From the NCBI GenBank assembly GCA_023415375.1, contig JAEZKW010000349.1, forward strand, positions 1-9,112: DNA of 9,112 nucleotides, given 5' to 3'. Made by a program: the position numbers and the translations under genes. Below are positions 1 through 6,063 of this stretch, piece after piece (position 1 is the first letter of the stretch; every line of letters starts with the position of its first letter). The notes under the pieces were generated by a model. The model was given only the letters and a program-made list of their open reading frames with translations. It did no database searches and had not been told where the DNA came from. Origin of the DNA: Bacillota bacterium. Its GTDB lineage: Bacteria > Bacillota > UBA4882 > UBA8346.

Positions 1-1
1 G

Positions 2-313
2 GGGGTATATCGAATGGATGTAAGAATGCAGGAGACCGGCAACCTGGCCGTACTAACTAAAGCGTTACAAAACTTAGAACCCATAGAACTATCCTTTGAT
101 AATGAAATCAAAGCAGTAAAAGTCCAATTACATTCACCTGAAGCCGGTGATTTTCAAGCGTATATTGTTCGTAAACAAGATGAAAAAGGAGCTACTCGCT
201 TTTTCTTCACTGGATTAAACAAAGTAATCGTCTTTGACCGTGCTCCGGAACTATGGGATCAAGAGCTGAAAAAATGGGAGTGGAGTTTTGTCGCTATTAA
301 GATGAAGAAATAA
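2..313 (+). CDS. Hypothetical small protein, possibly 5'-truncated by the window edge
   Basis: I do not recognise this protein. The frame is open right to the left edge with no stop before the first ATG at 14, so the gene may begin outside the window. If it starts inside, ATG 14 (preceded by GGGGG at 1-5, a possible ribosome binding site) gives 99 residues and ATG 26 gives 95. The product is soluble-looking: no signal peptide or membrane segment, mixed charge, and an alternating pattern compatible with an alpha/beta or beta-rich fold (for example AYIVRK, TRFFFTGLNKVIVFD). It ends with an aromatic and lysine-rich tail (KKWEWSFVAIKMKK). It stands alone, with 344 bases separating it from the next plus-strand gene, so its neighbours do not suggest a role. 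The frame is probably a real gene; its function is unknown. Confidence 0.6.
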   Translation, partial: GVYRMDVRMQETGNLAVLTKALQNLEPIELSFDNEIKAVKVQLHSPEAGDFQAYIVRKQDEKGATRFFFTGLNKVIVFDRAPELWDQELKKWEWSFVAIKMKK

Positions 314-460
314 CTTCGATTTACGACGTTTGGGCGATTAGGGCATTGAAAGCTTAGTGCTTAGGGTTATCAATCATTATCCGTTGAATTCCTAGGATCA
401 ATCTGAGTCACCGCATTGGATACTTTTATCCGGTACCTGCCAAAATAGCTTCTTTTGAAC

Positions 461-553
461 TCAATATGCGATTGGAAGACAGACCACGATGATCGCTAAT
501 GCAAAAGTAATAGCCAATACGTCGCTATTGAGAATAATCCCTATTATTTTCAT
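461..553 (-). CDS. Candidate 30-residue single-span membrane peptide
   Basis: Read on the minus strand, an ATG at 553-551 opens a 30-codon frame ending in TGA at 461. The peptide begins MKIIGIILNSDVLAI and continues almost entirely hydrophobic (FALAIIVVCLPIAY), long enough for one transmembrane helix, with a single lysine at the N terminus. AAAGGA on the minus strand (567-562) sits 8 bases before the start, a good ribosome binding site spacing. An AT-rich inverted repeat (530-551, AATAAT-CCCT-ATTATT core) overlaps the first codons and could fold over the start. I recognise no family; small hydrophobic peptides of this size include pump accessory subunits and type I toxins, but nothing here decides between these. 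A frame this short could occur by chance, so the call rests on the ribosome binding site and the coherent hydrophobicity. Confidence 0.35.
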   Translation of the reverse strand: MKIIGIILNSDVLAITFALAIIVVCLPIAY

Positions 554-597
554 CTAGCGCATCCTTTTAATTAACTCATTATGAATAAGATGTTTTT

Positions 598-603
598 TAT
601 AAT
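598..603 (+). promoter_or_regulatory. Candidate -10 element for the deacylase gene
   Basis: A perfect TATAAT lies 54 bases before the ATG at 658. No good -35 hexamer is seen at 16-18 bases upstream (the sequence there is CTCATT-like), so this is only a candidate in an AT-rich stretch. Confidence 0.35.
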
Positions 604-639
604 TAGTCTTGCAGAAACGTTATTGATCTATTGATTTTC

Positions 640-646
640 AAGGAGG
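640..646 (+). promoter_or_regulatory. Ribosome binding site fixing the deacylase start
   Basis: AAGGAGG lies 11 bases before ATG 658. It falls inside the frame that would begin at the TTG at 631, so it decides in favour of the downstream ATG and a 157-residue product. Confidence 0.85.
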
Positions 647-657
647 ACTTTTTTCTC

Positions 658-1131
658 ATGAGCCTAGAAAGTGTTAAGCGCCAGTTTACAGAAGAAAAAT
701 TGGCACTCAAAGTAATCGAGCTGGAAACTAGCAGCGCTACAGTTGAACTGGCTGCAAAATCTCTGGATGTGGAACCAGGACGGATTGCCAAAACGATGGC
801 ATTTCGTTTGAAAGAAAGGGACATCTTAATCCTGGCTAAGGGTGACGCCAGAATCGACAATCATAAATATAAAGAACATTTTAAAGAAAAAGCGAAAATG
901 ATTGGAGCAGAAGAAGTTTTGGAGGTTACTGGCCATCCGGTGGGCGGCGTCTGCCCTTTTGGTTTAAAAAAGCCTCTTCTGATTTACCTTGATCAATCCT
1001 TAAAACAATTTGATTATGTTTTCCCTGCCGGAGGGTCGCCTAACTCCGCTGTTAAAATAACCCTCGATTACTTGCAACAAGTTACGCACGGGGAATGGGT
1101 GGATGTCTGCAAAGAACCGGGAATAGCGTAA
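658..1131 (+). CDS. YbaK/EbsC-family aminoacyl-tRNA deacylase (prolyl-tRNA editing domain protein)
   Basis: A 157-residue stand-alone editing-domain protein. The family (YbaK, ProXp-ala and relatives) hydrolyses tRNAs mischarged by prolyl-tRNA synthetase, such as Cys- or Ala-tRNA(Pro), in the cytoplasm. The sequence shows the family landmarks: the conserved lysine in RIAKTMAF (K45), the LAKGDARID strand and loop (59-67), the glycine loop HPVGGVCPFG (93-102) and the C-terminal AGGSPNSAVKI motif (124-134). The length is typical of the family. The start is ATG 658, chosen because of the AAGGAGG at 640-646; an earlier in-frame TTG at 631 would place that site inside the gene. It appears to be transcribed alone and converges on the efflux operon. 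Substrate specificity (Cys, Ala or another amino acid) cannot be read from sequence alone, so I give no symbol. The family call is secure. Confidence 0.92.
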   Translation: MSLESVKRQFTEEKLALKVIELETSSATVELAAKSLDVEPGRIAKTMAFRLKERDILILAKGDARIDNHKYKEHFKEKAKMIGAEEVLEVTGHPVGGVCPFGLKKPLLIYLDQSLKQFDYVFPAGGSPNSAVKITLDYLQQVTHGEWVDVCKEPGIA

Positions 1132-1183
1132 CCGTAAGCCACGAAACCTGATAAATGAAAGCCTTAAAATGAATGCCAATTTC

Positions 1184-1216
1184 ACCTAGTCCCCATGGCC
1201 CTAATGGAGACCAGGT
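1184..1216. repeat. Imperfect inverted repeat in the convergent intergenic gap
   Basis: Between the deacylase stop and the pump stop (a 123-base convergent gap), ACCT-GTC-CCAT pairs with ATGG-GAC-AGGT around a 7-base loop, with two single mismatches. The position suits a bidirectional terminator, but no T run follows on either strand, so a rho-independent terminator is not supported. Confidence 0.35.
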
Positions 1217-1254
1217 CAATTAGCCAATACGTAATAGCCTGCATTACTAGATCT

Positions 1255-4200
1255 TCAATCAACTATATTCGTATCAGTATACTTAGAAGTCTTTTTAAGC
1301 ATCATCGTACGCAACCTTTCGACTTGACTGTAAACAACCGGTACCACTACTAAAGTCATAGCCATGGAACAGGCTAATCCTCCGATCAATGCCCATCCCA
1401 TGCTGTTTTTAAATTCCGCGCTGGGAGCTTTCGACAGAGCCAAAGGAAGCATTCCGAAAATCATGGTTAAAGTTGTCATTAATATTGGCCGCAGTCGCTC
1501 GCGTCCTGCCTCAATGAGGGCGTCATGAATGGAAAGGCCCTCCGACCGTCCCTTACTTGTGAAATCCACCAATAAAATAGCGTTTTTACTAACCAAACCG
1601 ATTTGCATAATAATACCCATAATCGAGAAAACAGCCAAAGAATTTTTGGTCAAAGCGAGAGCCAATAAAGCTCCGATAATGGCCAAAGGTACCGAGAATA
1701 AAACTGCTAAAGGATAAATAAATGAATTGTACAGTGCCGCCATAATTAAATACACAAACACCACCGCCGCCAGCAAGGCCAATGCCAAACTGGAAAAAGT
1801 ACTCGCTTGGTTTTGAAGGGTCCCGACAAAGGTTGTGTTCACTCCGAGCGGAAAATCTTCTTTGGCCAGCGCCTTTTTGATATCATTCCCAATATCACCG
1901 CTGGTCCGGCCGACCGCCTGAGAATTGATGGTAACCGAATATTTGCGGTTCCGACGCTGAAGTTCCGAAGGGCCCGTTGAAGGAACAACATTGGCAAATT
2001 GATTTAAAAGCACTAATTGACCGCTTTTATTGGCTACGGTAAAATTGCCAATTTCCGAGGTATGACGCCGATCGGCCGGGTCCAGTCTTACATTGATATC
2101 GTACTGATTTTCATCCCGATCCAGAAATTTGGAATTGGCATTGCCGGTCAGAGCCAATTGCAGGGTCTGCCCTACATCGGACATGCTTAGGCCCATACTC
2201 GCCATCTTATCACGATCAACTTGAATACTTTGTTCCGGTTGGGGAGGGTCAACCGACGAGCGTACATCCGATGTACCCGGTATCCGGGCCATTATTTTTT
2301 TAACTCGCTCAGCTGTTTTCGATACTTCCTCCCAACTTTGCCCATTAATCGCTACCTGAATCGGAGACTGGCCGCCACTACCCGGTATCACACTAGGTTC
2401 AGAAACAAAAGCCTTGACTCCTGGTATTTGACGGAGTTGCCCCCTTAGCATCCTGCCGATTTGGCCTGCACTTTGGGACCGTTGGTCTTTGGGAACCAAA
2501 ACCACATTCATCGACGCTTGGTAGCTGGAAGAAGAACCATAACTGCTGCCAATGTTTGAATAAACCGTTTTTACTTCAGGGATGCTCCTAATAATCCGCT
2601 CAATATTTTGAAGCATTGCATCTGTTTGTTCTATTTTGGCACCGGTATTTAACATCACTGAAACCGAAAGCTGACTTTGATCAGCCTGCGGCATGAATTC
2701 GGATCCGATAAAATCAAAAGAAATCAATGATAATGCGCCTAAAAACAATAGTCCGGCAATCAATAAAACTTTTCCGGGATGCTCTAAGCTAATCCTTAGC
2801 ACTTTCAAATAATCGTCGGTTAACGATGTATAGGTCTTCTCAAACCAAGCTCCAAACCTGCCCATTAAAGTATTCTTGGTCAATTGCTCGAGTTTGCTGA
2901 AGCGGGAAGCAAGTAAAGGTGTGACGGTAAAAGATACAAACAAACTCGTTAAAGTTGAGATCACAATCACGATTGAAAATTGTTTTACCATCCCGCCAAT
3001 AATACCGGAAACCAGTGTTAAGGGTAAATAAACCACCACATCCACCATGGTAATGGAAAGAGCTGTAAATCCGATTTCATTGCGGCCTTTCAAAGCAGCG
3101 TCCCGTTTGTTTTCTCCCTGTTCCAGATGACGGTAAATATTCTCTAAAACCACAATGGCATCATCCACTAGAATACCAATTACCAACGATAACGCCAGTA
3201 AAGTAATGATATTCAGTGAAAATCCGCTAGCCCACATACCGATGAATGTCACTACCAAAGAAGTCGGTATAGCAACCATGACGATGAGCGAGTTCCTGAT
3301 ACTATGCAGAAAAAGCAACATAACTCCGGCCACCAGTAAAATGGCGAGCAATAAATCTTCCTTTACAGCATTCGCGGAATCCGTAATAAAAGTGGAATTA
3401 TCATAAATAACAGTTGTCTTTAAACCTACTCTTTGATATTGGCGCTCTAACTTTAACAGTTCTTCCCGTACCAAACGGCTTACCTCAACGGAATTGGCAT
3501 CGGATTGTTTAAGCACATTGACTGCGATGGTGCTCTTGCCGTTTATTCGGGTAATCCGGGTAACATCTTCTTTACCGTCCTGAATTTCCGCCACATCCGA
3601 CAGCCGAATGTTACTGCCCGTCTGTGACTGGCCGATCACTAAATTTTTAAGTTCATCGAGTGATTTAAAACGACCGGCAAGCCTTACCACAAATTGACGG
3701 TCATCATCTTTCACAGTTCCGGCCGGATATTCCAAATTAGCGTTTTCTATTGCTTGCAATACCTGGAGTGATGACATTCCATAGGATTGCATTCTATGAC
3801 TATCCAGGTTGACTTTTATTTCACGCTGCCTACCGCCGATGATGTCAACCTCACCGACGCCGGCCATCGTTGATATCCCCGGCTCGATATAGTCATTCAC
3901 CAGTTGGTAAAATTGAGTATCCGGTAAATTACATGTAAAACCGATAGACATAATCGGCCGGTCGTTGGGATCCACTTTGGAAAGCGCCGGTGTTTGGACT
4001 CCGTCTGGGAGGCTACGAATCACCGAATTCACCTTACGTTGAGCGTCCTGTAAAGTGAAATCAACATTGGCACCGGGCGTCAGCTGAATCATTACCCTTG
4101 ATCTTCCCTCTTGCGAGGTTGAAGAAATGGTATCAACCTTATCCAATCCGGAAACCGCATCTTCTATCGGTTTGGTCACTGATGTCTCCACCTCGCTGGC

Positions 4201-4365
4201 AGAGGCACCGGTGTAACTCGTACTGATACTAATCATCGGGATTGTCAAACCGGGAAGCAAATCGTATCTTAATTGATAATAGCCGAAAATTCCAAGCAGC
4301 GTTAAAGCTATAAAAAGTACAATGATAATAATGGGACGCTTAATGGCAAGTTCGGTAATAGTCAA
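1255..4365 (-). CDS. RND-family multidrug-type efflux pump, inner-membrane subunit (AcrB/HAE1-like)
   Basis: At 1036 residues it is full length for an AcrB-like resistance-nodulation-division transporter, which exports substrates using the proton gradient. It has the duplicated plan: TM1 (about 11-30), a large extracytoplasmic loop (about 31-335), TM2-6 (337-485), TM7 (532-552), a second large loop, and TM8-12 (857-1012). The proton-relay residues are present: the aspartate pair in TM4 (D401, D402 in GILVDDAIVVLENI) and the TM10 lysine (K927 in VSKNAILLVDF). The start is the TTG at 4365-4363, preceded by GGGGG seven bases upstream; an in-frame TAA lies just before it, so no longer start exists. 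It follows the adaptor gene by 82 bases on the same strand, the usual operon order. The substrate is unknown. The second loop has a serine-rich stretch (GSSYGSSSSY, 606-615). Family call secure. Confidence 0.96.
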   Translation of the reverse strand: MTITELAIKRPIIIIVLFIALTLLGIFGYYQLRYDLLPGLTIPMISISTSYTGASASEVETSVTKPIEDAVSGLDKVDTISSTSQEGRSRVMIQLTPGANVDFTLQDAQRKVNSVIRSLPDGVQTPALSKVDPNDRPIMSIGFTCNLPDTQFYQLVNDYIEPGISTMAGVGEVDIIGGRQREIKVNLDSHRMQSYGMSSLQVLQAIENANLEYPAGTVKDDDRQFVVRLAGRFKSLDELKNLVIGQSQTGSNIRLSDVAEIQDGKEDVTRITRINGKSTIAVNVLKQSDANSVEVSRLVREELLKLERQYQRVGLKTTVIYDNSTFITDSANAVKEDLLLAILLVAGVMLLFLHSIRNSLIVMVAIPTSLVVTFIGMWASGFSLNIITLLALSLVIGILVDDAIVVLENIYRHLEQGENKRDAALKGRNEIGFTALSITMVDVVVYLPLTLVSGIIGGMVKQFSIVIVISTLTSLFVSFTVTPLLASRFSKLEQLTKNTLMGRFGAWFEKTYTSLTDDYLKVLRISLEHPGKVLLIAGLLFLGALSLISFDFIGSEFMPQADQSQLSVSVMLNTGAKIEQTDAMLQNIERIIRSIPEVKTVYSNIGSSYGSSSSYQASMNVVLVPKDQRSQSAGQIGRMLRGQLRQIPGVKAFVSEPSVIPGSGGQSPIQVAINGQSWEEVSKTAERVKKIMARIPGTSDVRSSVDPPQPEQSIQVDRDKMASMGLSMSDVGQTLQLALTGNANSKFLDRDENQYDINVRLDPADRRHTSEIGNFTVANKSGQLVLLNQFANVVPSTGPSELQRRNRKYSVTINSQAVGRTSGDIGNDIKKALAKEDFPLGVNTTFVGTLQNQASTFSSLALALLAAVVFVYLIMAALYNSFIYPLAVLFSVPLAIIGALLALALTKNSLAVFSIMGIIMQIGLVSKNAILLVDFTSKGRSEGLSIHDALIEAGRERLRPILMTTLTMIFGMLPLALSKAPSAEFKNSMGWALIGGLACSMAMTLVVVPVVYSQVERLRTMMLKKTSKYTDTNIVD

Positions 4366-4447
4366 TGAAATTCCCCCTTAAGAAACAAGACGTTTATATC
4401 GGGAAAATGAAATTCTTGCGGAAAAAATGGATTTGAACCGGCATTCA

Positions 4448-5518
4448 TTAATGTGCTTTTTGTTTGAAATTATCTTGCTGAATCATAATATCGGCATTAT
4501 CCTTGAGATCTCCCTGACCACTCACAACCACTTGTTCCCCTTGACGAAGTCCCTGTAAAACGGCTATATTTGTCCCGATTTCCGTACCAACCTGGATATT
4601 CCGTAATTTGGCTTTCCCGTCTTCCACCACAAAAATCTGCGGGCTTTCATTACTGCTAACCAAAGCTTGTCGTGGGATGACCAAGGAATTTTGATTTCCC
4701 AATTGAATTGTAATCTGACCAAACATTCCTGATTTTAAAGGGTGTTCACTATTATTCGGTATAATGATCTTAACGGGATAGGTGTGGGCTGCATCACCCT
4801 TAACGCTGATACTGGCGATTTTGCCATAAAACTTAACTCCGGGGTAAATGCCGGTCTCAATCTCAGCTTGATTGCCAGCCTTTAGCCGAAATGCATCCTG
4901 TTCCGCTACATTTAGAACTACTTTTAACTTGGAAATATCGACTACATTTGCGACTGTCATTCCGGGACTGAGCATCGTTCCCACATCTACCGGAATCGAA
5001 GTAATGATGCCAGAGATTGGTGAAGTAATTGCTGAGTTATTATATTCATGCTGAGCCGATACAAATTGTGCCTCGGCTGTTTTAAAAGTCTGGCGGGCCG
5101 ATTCTAAGTCAATATCTGATATCAGTCCTTGCTTATGAAGATCATTCGAACGTTCCCAATCCTTCTGTGCTTTTTGGTAGTTATTTTGAGCCGATAGGAA
5201 ATTCGCTTCTGGCACTTGGTTTTCTACTTTAATAATCGTGGAACCGGCCTTAACATAGGAACCTTCCTGGACCAAGACCGCCGTTGCCTTGCCTTGAAGT
5301 TCCGAAACAATGTTGATATCGCTACTCGCCGTTATTAACCCTGTCTGAGTCAGCTGATTGTTTAAATTCTGCTCTGAAGCCACCGCCACCGCAACCGGAG
5401 TCGCCCGATTGCCGTTTGACCTGGCTTCCTGTTTCATTTCTGCCCGGTTTTTAAAGAGTGTAAAAAGAATCAGGAATACTCCTACGAAGACAATTGTAAA
5501 GAAGACAACTTTTTTCAT
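4448..5518 (-). CDS. RND efflux periplasmic adaptor (membrane fusion protein, HlyD/AcrA-like)
   Basis: A 356-residue adaptor that would link the RND pump encoded just downstream to an outer-membrane channel. It has an N-terminal membrane anchor (residues 4-22), a first barrel-sandwich half-motif (about 68-98, QGKATAVLVQEGSYVKAG), an alpha-helical hairpin (about 103-160), the second half-motif (about 163-195, SAITSPISGIITSIPVDVG), a beta-barrel domain and a C-terminal membrane-proximal domain. The hairpin carries R123-x3-L127-x6-S134 (RSNDLHKQGLIS), matching the motif that in AcrA and MacA contacts TolC. There is no lipobox cysteine, so it is anchored by its helix. ATG 5518 is preferred over the in-frame GTG at 5527, because that GTG forms part of the ribosome binding site AAAGGTGA. 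No TolC-like gene lies nearby. A truncated paralogue of its 3' end is at 8302-8383. Confidence 0.95.
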   Translation of the reverse strand: MKKVVFFTIVFVGVFLILFTLFKNRAEMKQEARSNGNRATPVAVAVASEQNLNNQLTQTGLITASSDINIVSELQGKATAVLVQEGSYVKAGSTIIKVENQVPEANFLSAQNNYQKAQKDWERSNDLHKQGLISDIDLESARQTFKTAEAQFVSAQHEYNNSAITSPISGIITSIPVDVGTMLSPGMTVANVVDISKLKVVLNVAEQDAFRLKAGNQAEIETGIYPGVKFYGKIASISVKGDAAHTYPVKIIIPNNSEHPLKSGMFGQITIQLGNQNSLVIPRQALVSSNESPQIFVVEDGKAKLRNIQVGTEIGTNIAVLQGLRQGEQVVVSGQGDLKDNADIMIQQDNFKQKAH

Positions 5519-5796
5519 CCCTATCACCTTTCATTCAGATCCGGTTTCAATGAATCCTTTTTCATCAAAAACGTAAATCAAATTAAAAAATGACTCAATG
5601 ATAACTAGAATTCAATACAAAAAAGAAGGTCTCACTGCATCGATGTTACGATTCCATAATGAAACCAAAAAGATTGATACCTTTCGAATATCCTTTTCTT
5701 ATATCATATTACCATATTATATTTCTGTTTTTGCCGAATCCGTGTATCTTTTTTGTGATCAATTTATGGAGAAGTTATGGAGAACGTTATTGGATA

Positions 5797-5832
5797 GTCA
5801 TTGATGTAACGAAAGGCCGTAATATACGGCAT
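5797..5832. repeat. 36-base hairpin repeat, copy 1
   Basis: It begins GTCATTGATGTAACGAAAGG and ends in a perfect inverted repeat, GCCGTA-ATA-TACGGC (5816-5830). It matches 8389-8424 at 34 of 36 positions in the same orientation. It lies 279 bases upstream of the adaptor start and 231 bases before the protease start. It could be an operator, a terminator relic or a dispersed repeat. Confidence 0.7.
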
Positions 5833-6049
5833 CTTTTATGATTCCGGTTGTTTGTTGATGAATTAAAACCATGAGCATCGTTTTGGTTGAACCAACTCGA
5901 CAGAGCTTTTTTATTTTAATTTTATTTTCAGGCGATTTATAGTCATCGCTATCCGTTTTGAGCGGTTTATTTCGTTATCCAAAAAAGGAATTCCATCGCT
6001 TTCCACGAAATCAATATTATACCAAAAAATTAATTATTTTTTGCCATAT

Positions 6050-6055
6050 AAGGAG
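6050..6055 (+). promoter_or_regulatory. Ribosome binding site of the metalloprotease gene
   Basis: AAGGAG lies 8 bases before ATG 6064 and fixes the start that produces the signal peptide. Confidence 0.8.
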
Positions 6056-6063
6056 ATTCACTC

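Larger units (their letters stand above)
314..657. other. Intergenic region between the small hypothetical gene and the deacylase gene
   Basis: This 344-base stretch holds a candidate minus-strand 30-residue peptide gene (461-553), a candidate promoter ending near 603 and the deacylase ribosome binding site (640-646). Weak inverted repeats are also present, such as GGATA-cttt-TATCC near 418-431. No tRNA, riboswitch or clear terminator is recognised. Confidence 0.5.
5519..6063. other. Divergent intergenic region between the efflux operon and the protease gene
   Basis: This 545-base AT-rich stretch must contain the start signals of both flanking transcription units. It holds one copy of a 36-base hairpin repeat (5797-5832), a short perfect hairpin TTGGTTGAACCAA (5883-5895) and a T-rich run from about 5904. 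It also has two near-copies of CATCGCTATCC 50 bases apart (5944 and 5994) and the protease ribosome binding site (6050-6055). I saw no convincing -35/-10 pair on either strand; TATTAT at 6015-6020 is the best -10-like match for the protease. Short open frames here look like AT-rich noise. No regulator gene is present. Confidence 0.5.

Noticed and set aside
511..522. 12-base match TAGCCAATACGT shared with 1221-1232
   Set aside because: A few 12-base matches are expected by chance in 9 kb, and the flanks differ.
631..657. TTG-initiated N-terminal extension of the deacylase
   Set aside because: The AAGGAGG ribosome binding site lies inside this extension, so ATG 658 is the start.
1255..5518. 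Possible complete tripartite efflux operon
   Set aside because: Only adaptor and pump are present; no outer-membrane channel gene lies on either side.
5519..5527. GTG start giving the adaptor three extra residues
   Set aside because: The GTG is part of the AAAGGTGA ribosome binding site for the ATG at 5518.
5598..5841. Two overlapping plus-strand frames of about 60-68 codons
   Set aside because: AT-rich, low-complexity composition and no good ribosome binding site. They overlap each other in different frames, and the only conserved part is the 36-base repeat.
5991..6020. Promoter for the protease (TTCCAT, 18 bases, TATTAT)
   Set aside because: The -35 hexamer matches the consensus poorly; not strong enough to list as a promoter.
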